The notes: generated from the letters alone by a model not told the origin. Shown: positions 45,481 through 58,129, counted from the stretch's first letter. The stretch: DNA of 64,000 bases from Anisus vortex (GCA_949126835.1 OX421497.1:21473409-21537408); one strand, 5' to 3'. Numbers and translations: made by a program.

Positions 45481-45797
45481 AGAGCATACACTTTGATTCT
45501 ATAAATACTTTTCGATACTAGATGTTCATCCCGAAAATGAGCAGTAGATGCAATCAATTTTGCAGAAATTCCCATCACTATTAGCTGCTAGAAAAAGAAT
45601 CGTGAATGGTTAAAAACCAAAGGACTATTATACAGTGTGTGTATCCTGAGGCGCAGGGTATTATTATAACACTTGATACGTACGAATTCCTAGTTATTCT
45701 ATTAATCTGGGAAAATTGCTAAAATTGGGGCCTTTTTCCTAAAATTTGCCCCCCCCCCCCCCCAGCGTCAAATCCTGGCTACGCCACTGAGAAAAAC

Positions 45798-46509
45798 TAT
45801 TAGTATACAGTGACATAAATATAATCTACCTATAAAATAAACAGTAACGTACAATATCCAATAAAATGTATCATTGGTAGTCTGTTCTTGTAGTTCGGGC
45901 TGACTGGCGATTCCATTGGAAAATTGGCAATGGCAGTGGAACAAAATAGTTCTCACATCTCACTGTTCTAGCCCTGATCTATTTATTTAAATAAAAATGT
46001 TAAAATTGCATACATTAAAGACTCGATTTGTAGAAAGAGATTTTTAAAAATGTTGCGTGGCGAATTTAATCGTTAACCTTTCAACACTTCGATTATACCC
46101 GGATAACGTTCATGTGTCTCACATTAAAGTTTGCGGATCATAATTTTGTCTGCCGCACCAAAGTTAAACACTTTGTGTGACAGTTTCAGCTAAGCCTAGA
46201 GTATATAGACAAAATATTAGGCCTGGATCTAGAATCTACATGTTTTGAGTTATTATATTGTTGTTGTTTTTTACACTGTTGAGGCTTCTGTCGGTCACAT
46301 TCTCGATCAGTCTTTTGTAGATCGCCTTCGTGAATTTACTAGATGCAGAGTAAGCGTACACTTATTTCTTACTAGTTGTTATAATAAAATTGACCGATAC
46401 CGGTACATTAATATCGAATCGGTTATATGTATATGTAAGAGAGGAAGAGATTGTGGTAACAGAGAATTTAAGAGAGCGATATGTATAGGCTATATGTATT
46501 ATATGCCTA
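45798..46509. other. Intergenic DNA
   Basis: No gene, RNA or structured repeat recognised. Confidence 0.5.
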
Positions 46510-46640
46510 TATATAAAAGTAAAGTACCCGTTGGATCCAATTAATCATAGGGCTGGCGAAGCAGCGTTCACCAGGTTCTGTGGCCACGGCATACTAGGGG
46601 ACTGTGCGGCCAGCACACACCGCAGCGCGGGGTGGCTAGT
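46510..46640 (-). mobile_element. SINE fragment, minus strand
   Basis: The plus strand reads AAAGTACCCGTTGGATCCAA, then GGCCACGGCATACTAG and GGCCAGCACACACCGC. The first two blocks are nearly those of 55761-55830. The tRNA-like head is missing, so only the core and 3' part remain. Confidence 0.6.
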
Positions 46641-47276
46641 CTCGGACAGGATCTTGATTTTTATCTCTCTTCTTGATCCACCCATTAACATTGTTGTGCA
46701 CTGGACGTTAGAGCCGATCGTCCGTAATTGTGTTGTTGTATAGACCCATTTAAAGACTCTGGTCATGTGGGTGCAAAGGAAAAGTTTAAATTATCCGCCC
46801 CTGTCTGTATACTGGAAGTATGTTAGACAATCAAAATTATGGAGTGCGCATGTCATAAACACTCATTGGATATAAACATACAATAATAGAAATACTCTAT
46901 GACTCTAGGCAACGTCATGTACAGAATAACGTCTGCTACCTTAAAGCCGTGTAAACCATGATATCAGGAACGAAAGTTGAAACACTGGGGCGAAGTTCGG
47001 AGTTCTTGACTAGCAGGTGAAGCTACGAACACAAAATATAATTTAACAATGTTGTATTAAAATCTGTTGATTACTTTTACTGCTAGAAATTAACGAGATT
47101 GTTTCATATCTGAACTTTTTAACCCTCGACATGGGCCCCAAATAAATTTAAAAACAACATTGTTTCGTCGGTTGTGTTTTTTTAAACTGATATTAAGTAA
47201 AGTGAAGGCCTAATTATTTTTTTGGAGTGGACCTGGAGCAGACACAAAGGGGAGCTAAACCTTAACCAGTATATAA
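46641..47276. other. Intergenic DNA
   Basis: No gene recognised. Confidence 0.5.
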
Positions 47277-47540
47277 AAAAGAAAAAAAATCCGCTCCACA
47301 AACTCTGAAATAAAGAGAGAGAGAAAGAGAAAAGAAGGTAGAAATAGGAAAACAATTAGGAGAGAGGAAAGAGAATTTAAGGGAGAGAACAAAAAGAGAC
47401 AAAGATAAATTGAGAAAGAGAATAGAAGAGAAAGAGAAAAAAATATTCAATAGAAAAAAAAAGAGAAAAAAAAATAGAGAGAAAAAAGTGAGAAAGAAGT
47501 GGAAGTGAAAAAGAAAATACACACACAGAGAGATATATAC
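47277..47540. repeat. Purine-rich GAGAAA tract
   Basis: About 260 bp almost entirely of A and G on the plus strand. Low complexity; related in composition to the big array after 58571 but without its regular unit. Confidence 0.8.
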
Positions 47541-47589
47541 ACTTTAAGACAGCTAGGTTATATAAACATATGAAGTTGTACACGTCTAT

Positions 47590-47698
47590 ATTATCATATC
47601 TTATACATTACAAACGCTCCTTCTATAAAGAAGAGTATTGCGTCCTACGCTCATCCTTGGTCCGAGTCTAGTCTTGCATTTTTATTAATGTTTTAAAT
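47590..47698 (+). repeat. Dispersed repeat R1, left half
   Basis: Homologous to the first half of 42850-43075 (CTTCTATAAAGAAGAGTATT, TTAATGTTTTAAAT). Broken at the hAT insertion after TTTTAAAT. Confidence 0.8.
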
Positions 47699-48989
47699 CA
47701 TAGGTTCTCAACCTTTTTCCGCTCACCACCCCTCCCCCAACCTCTTTTTGCACCCATTCCCCCCCCCCCCCACCCACCTGGAAGTTAAAGGGTCAATAAA
47801 GTTTACACAATTTATTTTAGACCGACTAGATTTGTGCGCTTTTTTATTATTGAAAACAAAAAAACAACTGAAAAGGAAACTTATTGTAAGAATTAATAGA
47901 TAAAAAAATTTTTTTACCTAAATAAAAGGCTTAAAAAAAAGAATATTAATGTGAATCATTTGCCTGGTGTGTTGCTAGTAGTTTGTCTATATTTGTTTCA
48001 ATTTTGGTGGCAAAAGCCTTAGGTCTCCACAAACAATTAATGCATGAAATGTTTATTTACAACTGTTTAACGTAAATTATTTTAATCCTCTATTAATTAG
48101 ATCTTGTTAGATCTTGTTATGAATACCGTAATGTTAAATGTATATAAAGAAATAATAATTAGTCTGTAATATTTGTTATATTACAAAAAAGAACTTGTTT
48201 GGCATCACTATTGAATCAAATGTGGAAATATTTTTTATTTATTAAAGGGAGATAATTAACCCGTATCATTTGAACTAGTATTTCTAATGTTTTTTTTTAT
48301 TTCATAAAAAAAACTGGCTTACAATAATAATTTATAACTTTGAAATGATTAAACTGTAAAAAAAAGTATTGGAAAATTTATATAAATATTATACGACTAA
48401 AGAAGCTATATGTATATTTTCAAACATTACATTAACTACACAGTTTGTATGATTACTAGGTATGTATTCCTCTTAATGATACGTGTGTGTGCATGTACCA
48501 ATGTGTAAGACACATTTAAAGGAAATCTCAGTATGAGATCAAAATATCATTATTATTAGCACCTTATGACATAATTTTCTTTATAACTACGCTACGCAAC
48601 CATACAATCAAGATTTACTTTTAGCTTACGTTTATTGAGTACAAGGATCGGTCGGTGGAGAGATAGAACCGTCGACGTGTAGGTTGACGTGTCGGTTGCA
48701 CCAGCCGTCTAATACTGACCATTCATTCTTGGAAAAGTCATTGCGATTACTATTTCCTATTAGTTTAGTATAATAACACTTAGGTTTACTGTTGGGGGAT
48801 ATAATATATTTAGCAGCACTTGCGTTTACATCACATTTCATCCAAAAACTTATCGATTCAAATAGCTGAGGTGTTCAAACAATGTATATCAGGTACGTTT
48901 GTACCACCCACTTGCCATTCACCCCCCCCCCATCGCCCCTTGACTTGGAACGCCAGCCCCCCCCCCCCCCCCAAAGTTGAGAACCTATG
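47699..48989. mobile_element. hAT-type element, 1291 bp, inserted in repeat R1
   Basis: The left end is CATAGGTTCTCAACCTT and the right end is the reverse complement of CATAGGTTCTCAACTTT. Flanking 8-mers are TTTTAAAT and TTTGAAAT (7 of 8). The undisturbed sequence GTTTTAAATGATGTT at 42850-43075 is the empty site. Interior is AT-rich with no intact frame. Part (48240-48540) is collinear with the reverse complement of 44540-44900 in another hAT element. Poly(C) runs sit near both ends. Confidence 0.85.
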
Positions 48990-48997
48990 TTTGAAAT

Positions 48998-49110
48998 GAT
49001 GTTAAGTTACTGGTTTTCCTGGTTTGTTCAGGCAACCCATTCCATGCCCGAATGCCAATCGGGAAGAAATAGTACTTACATGCATTTGTTCTCGAATAAG
49101 GCTCGCATAT
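48998..49110 (+). repeat. Dispersed repeat R1, right half
   Basis: Continues the R1 order after the hAT insertion: GATGTTAAGTTACTGG, TTGTTCAGGCAACCCATTCC, GCATTTGTTCTCG. Confidence 0.8.
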
Positions 49111-49805
49111 AGTCTACAGTGTACATCTATAACATATTAGTGAGAGTTAAAAAAAAATATTTGGGCTAAACAAAGGCTAGTTAGTTCGTTAGTTCACACC
49201 CCCACAACCCGCATCCTACTTTCAACTCTCTCAACCCCACCTCACTTTCACTCCCCTCCCCCCACATCCCCGCTCCATCCCTACCTCGCCATTCATCCTT
49301 AAATACTAAATATAGCGTTGATTGAGCATGCACTGCTAATCTTGACCATCAATTTTATTGTGTGTTCCTCTGTCTGTATTGTACGTCTGTCTCAAGTATT
49401 TCGTACATTCATACATTGTGAAGAAAGCTAAGGTGTGAATAGATGGGGGAAGGGGTGATTGGGAAGGGGTGATTAGGGAAGGGTCGAGGAAGTGGGGGGG
49501 TCGAATCGATGGACACGACTGCGTGCAATCTAATATCTCAAACATAATGTTGCTGTTGTAACTCCCAACCGTAAAATAGTAACATTTTGTTACTCCAACA
49601 TTCGATACGTGGTCCCCCCCCCTTTTTTTTTTTGACCCAGACTGTATAGAAAATAACAACTACAACAAAACATTGATGTTTCAATACACAATTCCAGACC
49701 AGGTAATATTTGGATTTTGTTTTTTGACTTCATCCTTCCCATTGGCTCATTATGGGATCACATTGTGTCAGGTGTGTGTATTTCGTGTGTGTCTCTATAT
49801 GTGTG
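49111..49805. other. Intergenic DNA
   Basis: C-rich stretch at 49190-49290 and a C/T run at about 49614. No gene seen. Confidence 0.5.
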
Positions 49806-50029
49806 TGTCTGTGTGTCTATGTGTATTTTATACCAGATAGAGTATTCATATTTTGTTACTGTGTCTGTGTGTCTATGTGTATATGATACCAGATAGAGTA
49901 TTCATGTTTTGTTACTGTGTCTGTGTGTCTATGTGTATATGATACCAGATAGAGTATTCATGTTTTGTTACTGTGTCTGTGTGTCTATGTGTATATGATA
50001 CCAGATAGAGTATTCATATTTTGTTACTG
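49806..50029. repeat. 56-bp minisatellite, 4 copies
   Basis: Units contain TGTCTGTGTGTCTATGTG then ACCAGATAGAGTATTCATG. Copies are nearly identical. It follows a TG microsatellite from which the first part of the unit probably arose. Confidence 0.9.
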
Positions 50030-50109
50030 TTTATTCACAATGTACATGTATATAAAATAGAGAAAATATCTCAACACGCAATTTATAAATATAAGACGGC
50101 AATTGAAAT

Positions 50110-50250
50110 AGAGATAGGCCTAAACAAACACTCGCACACGCTAACACGCACGCACATTCGCAAACACATACACATACATACACTCACAGTCAAAGTCACA
50201 CATACACAAACACACACACACATATACACACTCACATACATAATATACAC
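50110..50250. repeat. CA-rich imperfect microsatellite
   Basis: Interrupted CACA/CACT/CATA sequence. Low complexity. Confidence 0.8.
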
Positions 50251-50550
50251 ATATATTTTATATGACTATAGTGTTTTTTCTGAATCATTACTTTTAAATA
50301 TTGATCTAACCTTTTTTTTGTCTTGAAAAAAATCTGTACTTAACCCTGTGCCACCCCAGCCCCAAGCCCACAAACCCAGCCCCCTCCCTTCATCTACTCC
50401 CGACACCCCCTTCCCCTTACCCATAACGCTCCACACTACACATAGCACACAAATCACAAGCTATTTAAGATAGGCTATATTTAAAACACACATTCACACA
50501 TACCGGTGCACTTCTATTGCTAAAAAAAAACAACTTTCTGTGGTGAAAGT

Positions 50551-51429
50551 AATGTCGTGAATCATACAGTAAGCTATGTACACTTCATAATGTCGTGAAT
50601 CATACAGTAAGCTATGTACACTTCATAATGTCGTGAATCATACAGTAAGCTATGTACACTTCATAATGTCGTGAATCATACAGTAAGCTATGTACACTTC
50701 ATAATGTCGTGAATCATACAGTAAGCTATGTACACTTCATAATGTCGTGAATCATACAGTAAGCTATGTACACTTCATAATGTCGTGAATCATACAGTAA
50801 GCTATGTACACTTCATAATGTCGTGAATCATACAGTAAGCTATGTACACTTCATAATGTCGTGAATCATACAGTAAGCTATGTACACTTCATAATGTCGT
50901 GAATCATACAGTAAGCTATGTACACTTCATAATGTCGTGAATCATACAGTAAGCTATGTACACTTCATAATGTCGTGAATCATACAGTAAGCTATGTACA
51001 CTTCATAATGTCGTGAATCATACAGTAAGCTATGTACACTTCATAATGTCGTGAATCATACAGTAAGCTATGTACACTTCATAATGTCGTGAATCATGCA
51101 GTAAGCTATGTACACTTCATAATGTCGTGAATCATGCAGTAAGCTATGTACACTTCATAATGTCGTGAATCATACAGTAAGCTATGTACACTTCATAATG
51201 TCGTGAATCATACAGTAAGCTATGTACACTTCATAATGTCGTGAATCATACAGTAAGCTATGTACACTTCATAATGTCGTGAATCATACAGTAAGCTATG
51301 TACACTTCATAATGTCGTGAATCATACAGTAAGCTATGTACACTTCATAATGTCGTGAATCATGCAGTAAGCTATGTACACTTCATAATGTCGTGAATCA
51401 TACAGTAAGCTATGTACACTTCATAATGT
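50551..51429. repeat. 38-bp satellite array, about 23 copies
   Basis: Units contain AATGTCGTGAATCATACAG then TAAGCTATGTACACTTCAT. The only variation seen is ATCATACAG versus ATCATGCAG in three copies. There are no spacers. Confidence 0.95.
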
Positions 51430-52134
51430 GCTTACTTAAAACACAAAGGAAACATGGAGACACTTAATGCAGTTTTTCCATTTCTTTTCAAAGTTGGCAC
51501 GAAATGTTACCTTATGAAAAAAAAAGACAAAAGCTGTATATTATATATAGATTTTTATATTATATATATATAATATAGGCTATATATATATATTAGGCTT
51601 ACACATATAAAAAAAAGTTATTACGAGACACATAGTTGAGTTATTTTTTTTTTGTCTTATTAAAATTAAAAGAATTTACCCTGAGGCGTTAGATTGACAC
51701 TGAAAAAGTATGACATAATGATCTAGACATGCATACACACACACACACATACACTCTATCCTTATATACACACACACCATGCATGCAGATATTATATAAT
51801 CAGTGTACAGTTTAGAAAGATCTACTAGGAATTCTAATTCATGAGGCCATTCACTTACCAAGATTACCAAGAACTACAGCTTAAGAATTACTTTTATTTT
51901 CAATTTTTTTCCCAAGCATAGGCTTTTTACTTTTTTTTAACAGCCCGAACTTTTCACAGCGTCCAACAATGTCAATAAACTGTCATACTTTTATTGTTCA
52001 TAATATTATAAAATTACAAATTATATTCACAATATTTATCTCAGGAGCTGTTTAAATATATTATTTAAAAAATGTTGTTTAAATATGCAGATTTGGTTTC
52101 TTTATATATTCTGCAATAAAAATATTCCAAGAAA
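51430..52134. other. Intergenic AT-rich DNA
   Basis: TA-rich runs at about 51540-51600 and a CA run at about 51735. No gene seen. Confidence 0.5.
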
Positions 52135-52435
52135 CTGAATCTTATCTCATATGTTACAGACGCTGCTTCTATACAGAAAAACGGAAAACGAATTATTTAG
52201 ATGTTGTTTTTTTTCTACTACGTCGACGAAATAGGATTTAACATCCTTAGAAAAATTGTGTTGAATTTCTAGAAGTTTTGAATTTTTGAATTACACAGGA
52301 AAGATGGGGTACAACGTGAACAAACATGGACTTATGGCTCAGGACAGAGGACAGAGGACTCTGGAAATATGTGGTTAGCGGCCCATGCCCCAGCTGAGGT
52401 GACGGGCAATGATGATGTTGAGGTTTAAGTTATTT
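52135..52435 (+). repeat. R1-like start followed by a LINE tail scrap
   Basis: At 52138 ATCTTATCTCATATGTTACA matches the beginning of R1. At about 52337 the plus strand gives a reading like RTEDRGLWKYVVSGPCPS, followed by GATGATG. This is the last block of LINE ORF2 tails, as at 1021-1170. Confidence 0.5.
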
Positions 52436-54008
52436 ATAGACCAAGTTTAGTGTAGATACCTCTGATACCGATAATTGTTTGTATTAATAATACCCGCGAC
52501 TTTTATTTTTAATTTCTTCTACACCTGCTCTTGTTTTTCCCACACTTTTCAATGAATAACTTTTCTAGGGACATATCTGTCCACGGGCCAACTAGATTAT
52601 ATACATATATTTATATGTATGTATATATTGGCATATTCTGTTACATTATGTGTATGTCTATACTTACTATACTGTTAATTCAATTAACGTATACACTCAC
52701 AAGTCCAGACCAATACAAATTTTCATAGCATCCCTATGTGCATATACAAGGGATTAAGATAAAACTCTGGCAATATTAACCCGATAACAATAATAATAGA
52801 TCCAAATAAACGCAATAATCTAACGAAATGCCCAGGCAGAAAGAGAGAGCGAGAAAGAGAGAAACATTTTTCTTTTTTTATATACAAGAACAACATACTA
52901 TATAAATTATATATTTTTCTCAATAGGCTAGCGTTTGAGATGACATAAGAAACACGAACTATTAAATATTAAAACCGAAACCCACTAAAACTGTCTTTTT
53001 ATTTTGATAAGGTGTTTAAAAAAAAGGAATGTTTTCTTTACAGTAATACCTTTTCTTTATCGCTGTTAAAACAACAACCCAAGTTCAATCTGACCTAGCT
53101 GTTTGTTGTTATATTTAAACATCCCCAAAATACACTGTGCGTCTTTTGTTATATCTTAAAAATGTATTGAATGTATTTCTAAGAAAGCGCCGAGGCAGTG
53201 AAATGAAGAGCTATAATTTATGTAGCTCTATAAAACTCTTCTTCAAGCCAATTACTTTTAAATGTACTGAACTTCTCAACCTTTGACCGATTTTTTTAAT
53301 GATCTCAATCACTTTCTTTATTTACTATGTAGGTGGTTAAACTTAAATAAAAAAACTATTGACTTGCACATATCCGCAAAGATAAATCAAACATCCCCCC
53401 CTTCCCCCCCTCCCACATTTTTCCTTTCTTTTCCCCTTCCTTTTTCTAAAAATAAATATCTAAAACGAAATGCTGACTCAATAGAAAAGTAAATATTTCA
53501 GCCTTTTAACAAATTTTTCATTTTATTTCTTTGGAATCAAAAGATATTGATTTAGAAAAAAAAAAGGATTGGGGGGGGGGGTGCAAAAAGACGAAAATAC
53601 GTCATTGGCTATTGATAATAAAGTAAATACATGAATTATAATGCATTAGTATTTATTACTGCTTCGAGCAAACTGGCATTTCCAGGAAGTGAGCGGGTTT
53701 TGTTCACTGTAGTAGACTATAATATAGTTCAACACTTAGAAATCGTTGATAAATATTGATAGAAATACATTTCTGTTTGGAATGGCTCTCTGTGTCAGGA
53801 CGCTATGTACTTATTAAATCTATATATCTCACAGAGAGAAAGAGAGAGAGACAGAGAGAGAGAGAGAGAGTGTGTGTGGAATTGAGACAAATAGACTGAG
53901 AGGGTTACAACACCTGTTTTTAAAAAAGAGTGTGTGGAATTGAGACAAATAGATAGAGTGTGCGTGTCCTATATATAAATATGATATATATATATAGTTA
54001 GAAGGGGT

Positions 54009-54046
<38 letters not shown>

Positions 54047-54655
54047 CAAAGATACGAAGAGAGATAGAGAGAAAGAGGGAGAGAAATAACCTGAAGCTAA
54101 CAGGACATGGAGACTATAAGGCCATCAAGTTTGTCCTTTGAATCAGTCCAATGTTGGATTTAGTTCATTGACTTAGAATGACTCAAACTAAAACTATTTT
54201 TCAAATCTTTTTACTCTCTACTTAGACTTTATTACAATTGTCACCAAAGTCGCAATTAAAAATAATCATTTTCTTTTCTGTTCTTTATAACTATAAAAGT
54301 ACATACATGAAGGTTTTGAGTTGACACATGTATTGAAACAGAATGCCACACAATTTATTGACCTCAGCCATAAGACATGTTATCTATTAGGCCTACAATC
54401 TACTATCTAATTATCCCCATGAAGAAACAAAAACATGTTATTTGGCTGCTTGCCAATTAATTAACTGCGACTATAATTATAAAAGCTGCCAAAACACAAA
54501 GGTTGTAACGTTTTAATTTAAAAAAAAAATGTGCAAGTATTTTTAAATAACGAATGGGCTATGAAATCCATTGTCTGCGACCTATACATTATGCAGAATC
54601 TGTTTTTGTATTTTATGTGGCATTTGGGTTTATAGTCTGATCGAATCCAATTAAT
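52436..54655. other. Intergenic DNA with GA microsatellites
   Basis: GA runs at about 53833-53870 and 54010-54045, a small duplication GTGTGGAATTGAGACAAATA at about 53874 and 53931, and a G run at about 53571. No gene seen. Confidence 0.55.
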
Positions 54656-54880
54656 TTGGACATTAAAATTAGAAGGTGTGATGTATTTAAATTCTTTATA
54701 TTAACTTCGCTTTTTTATGTATGTATACGTCTGGACCAACATCCTACTAATATTGGTTTTACTATTATTGTTCAATTTATTATTCACAAATGCTATAATT
54801 TTCTTATGTTTTTGACTATGCCTTTATTGTACCTATGTACTATGTGGCAAATAAATATTGTTCATTGTTCATTGTCATCC
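54656..54880 (+). mobile_element. Retroelement 3' tail
   Basis: Ends in TATGTGGCAAATAAATATTG then TTCATTGTTCATTG, preceded by ACTATGCCTTTATTGTACC. Homologous to 15027-15268. Class inferred from the terminal short repeat. Confidence 0.55.
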
Positions 54881-55760
54881 TACTGAACTCAAAACTTGGC
54901 ACAAAGACGTTAAGTCCATGTCAACACATTCTTTCAGATTTTCAGCATTATTCCCTCACCACAACCCATAAAATCAGATTTTGTTTTCATTAAATCTATA
55001 CTTTATGATGCGAATTAAGAAATCCTTATAAACACACTTGAATGACAAAGCCTATTTTCACCTATTCTTAAATTATTTATGGCTCTATTAGTCTAGCTTT
55101 AGTTTTTTTTAAATATTCTTTTGTATATTTTTGTCTGTAGGTGGACATGAGTACAAGTTTCGAAAAGCTAATGCATAATTAAAACGGATATAATGATTTA
55201 TATACGACAAACATTTTTATATGAAATTTTAATTTGTTATTTGCTATATACGTCTGTTTCTGAGTGCATCTGTTTATCATAAAGTTTTAACATATTCATT
55301 CTCCATGACGTTGGAGGAAGTGACTTTTCAATATTTGTGTGTCTATATTATATAATGTATGTTGACTATTCTAGACTATAGCATTTCAGTATTTACAATG
55401 GTATTGTTTGGGTTTCCTAGATGTCTGCCGGTATACTTCATGTTACTGTCTTGTCTCATAATCTCTAAACCTCTGTACTCATATGTGTCGATGACCGAAT
55501 GTTTGAAATCAATCAATAAAATTAATCTCATAGTTAATCCTCATAATTTTGTTGAAAGCAATAAACGTCATAACACTATTTGATGACGTCATAATACTTT
55601 ATATTTTTTGTTATTTATAGAAACTAGACACAACGGCATAAACTCTCGTCTTCACTCTCAATCTTGAACATTGAGCGATGTGGTATTAATGGAATCTTTC
55701 CAAGTAAAACAATGGGGATGGAGGGCCGGAGGGTAGGGATGGGCGGAGGGGCATTAATGA
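54881..55760. other. Intergenic DNA
   Basis: No gene recognised. Confidence 0.5.
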
Positions 55761-55970
55761 AGTAAAGTATCCCGTCAGATCCAATTGATCCATAGCAGCG
55801 TTCTGAGGCCACAGCATACTAGCACAATCCCCAGCCGCCTTTACTTTACCGCAACTAAAGTCGGCTTCTTATCAGAGCTGGGGAGACTCAGGGTTTGAAA
55901 AATCGAGGATTTGAACCCAATACCTTCGATGAGCCAGCCAAATGCGCTGCCGCTGCCTCGAGGTATATGT
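55761..55970 (-). mobile_element. tRNA-headed SINE, minus strand
   Basis: On the minus strand the head has a B box GGTTCAAATCC (plus 55907-55917), with AGCGGCAGCGCATTTGG upstream as a possible A-box region. The body has GCGGTAAAGTAAAGGCGGCTGG and ends GGATACTTTACTT. It is the most complete of the three SINE copies. The central core is shortened compared with 46510-46640. Confidence 0.7.
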
Positions 55971-56464
55971 TATAGTTTTAATCAATAGGACAAAATATTT
56001 CCCATTACTTCTAAACTAGATCTATATAAAAATTACAAGCTGTAGACCTACTTCGAAATGTGTTGTTGTTGTTTTTTAATGTAAATAAGGCGTTTTGGAG
56101 GTGTAGGCTTAAAGTATAGATAGGAGGGGCGGAAGGTCATAAGGCTGCAATAAACATTAAGTCCTATCCTGGGGCAGGAATAGTTTGGACATTTGGTATT
56201 TAGACAGTCTAGCTGTAAAAAAAAAAAGAATGTCTCCGGGCGGAAAGGAGGAGTGGGCGTGACCAAGTGGGAGTTGCTATCAACATTTTTTGTCCCGCAC
56301 GATATTTGTGTATCTAGGTTAATCACGTGACTGTCTCTCTTGGTGTTTGTTTGCATGCAAAATACTTCTTTTATATATATGAATAATATCAACTAAAACT
56401 GTCACTGTTAGCATAATGGTATGAAAGTAAAATCTACTGTTTTATCAACTTGTAAGTACGTTCT
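55971..56464. other. Intergenic DNA
   Basis: No gene recognised. Confidence 0.5.
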
Positions 56465-56893
56465 TATGTCTTGGATCGGAAGTGGTAGCCGATATCGTCA
56501 TCTTCACTGATGCGCTTTCAGTATTCCAGGCCATCGGCGGCCTGGGGACCTGGCCAAAACGACTCTCTCGTACGCTAATGGCCATCTCCGATCTGATCTC
56601 TAGGCACGGAGTGAAGGTCACCCTCCAGTGGATCCCGAGTCATGCAGGGGTCTCTGGGGACGAGATAGCGGACTCCCTAGCCAAGAAGGGGGTCCCTGTT
56701 GACACCAGCTCCGAACGAGCCATGCTCGATTGAGAGTGCCTGTCACCTGATCTGTGAATGGGAGACGGAGCAGTGGTACAGTAGCTGGGACAATTCTGAC
56801 AAGGGCCGAGGTGTGTGGCAACATCTGAAACGGCCCAATCGAGCTGTCCCGTGGTGGAAGCTCCGCAGATGGGAACCTTCTACAATAGCCTAG
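56465..56893 (+). pseudogene. LINE RNase H domain fragment
   Basis: The frame from 56482 gives IVIFTDALSVFQAI, LQWIPSHAGVSGDEIADSLA and then stops at 56733. In the next frame the DNA gives WYSSWDNSDKGRGVWQHLKR and ends at 56893. An RNase H domain with an Asp in FTDA and the PSHAGVxGDExAD motif, followed by a W-rich C-terminal region, is typical of I-superfamily/Jockey-like LINEs that keep RNase H. The frameshift and missing upstream RT make it dead. Confidence 0.8.
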
Positions 56894-58129
56894 TTCCGTA
56901 AACAAACAAAAAACACCATTTAAAAAGAAATGTTTTTGAAAATGAGAAAGTGAATATATATATATATATATATATAGCGCTGCCAACAAACATATTGTAC
57001 GCTGTAAATATTGTAAGCAACAAAACCATTCATAGAGATACTTTTTTTTATACAAGAACGCCAACAATTCTCTCGTCTAGATAATTCTACAAACACAGTT
57101 ATAGCAGTTATAGCGTCATTTGAGAATAAAAAAAATAGTGCAAGGTTGGGGATATGTAGGTAGGTATGGTTTATTGGTAAGGAATTATTAATGCGAGGTT
57201 GGGGTGGGCAGATGAATCATGCAGTTAACAAAATGTAGTCCCTGTATAATTATCTTTAGAGTTATTATCCCACCCACTGTCCCTATAAGTAAAAGAAACA
57301 AAAACTTCTTGGTTTTGAAAAGATAGAAGAGTATTATTTCAACTCCTATCTTTGGCTGAGCAACTTACAAGCACATCTTTCATTTTATTATCATTTTCTA
57401 TTTTTGCTTGAAATGTTGGTTGCATTCTGTACTGAAAGTAAAAAGGTCACACTGCCCTACTCATACATTTCTTTAAGTGCTATAAAAGAGTAAACAAGTT
57501 TTGACACCAAAATGCTGATCTAAGATTATTCCTGTTGGAAATGCGCGCGACAATAAAACAAACAAACAACACCAAAAAAAACAAAAACAAAAAAAGACAA
57601 TCTTATTTTTAAAACGTAGAAACATAAAATTGTAAATAAAGAATAAAGTAGTATAAAAAAAATATTTTGTGTGTAAGAAATGTTGCTGGTGTCAATCAGA
57701 TGATGGACCATAAATAAAAAATCTGAAATGGTGGGGGGGGGGGGGGGGGTAAGCTTGATCCAGGCTGCGCCACACCTGTGATAGTAGTGTGTGCGTGTGT
57801 GTGTGTTTGTGTGTTCTGTGTGGGGGAGGGTGGGTATCCTGGGTGGGGAAAGAGTGCGATTGGGACAACAGATTGTGATTCGCGCTAAAATAACTCACCA
57901 AATGGTATATTATGTCTTTTGTCCCTCTAGTGGTAATTATATGTTGGTCTGGTATTGGTTATTATCGTTTTTGGCCCGCTATTTGTAATTAAATGTTTAT
58001 CCAACTAACGATATCTGTATGTTGGTGGGCTAAAAATAATTCTATGATAGCCAAAAAAATTAGTCTGTTAGTGACTAATTGTGATATATATGTTGACCCA
58101 ATAATGGTGATTATATTCGTTGAGCCAAT
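56894..58129. other. Intergenic DNA
   Basis: A TA run at about 56957 and a G run at about 57731. Short frames carry no recognisable domain. Confidence 0.5.

Larger units (their letters stand above)
44009..45789. mobile_element. hAT transposon, 1781 bp, perfect 8-bp target duplication
   Basis: The left end is CAGTAGAGTAGCCAGGA and the right end is the reverse complement of CAGTGGCGTAGCCAGGA. Both are flanked by AGAAAAAC (44001-44008 and 45790-45797), an exact 8-bp duplication typical of hAT. The interior holds a broken hAT transposase on the minus strand and the end of another hAT family at about 45431-45480, so it is probably a nested structure. The part 44540-44900 is collinear, in reverse, with 48240-48540. 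No intact transposase is present. Confidence 0.85.

Noticed and set aside
45265..45504. Plus-strand 79-codon open frame
   Set aside because: Opposite strand of the hAT remnant and its terminal piece; no recognisable domain.
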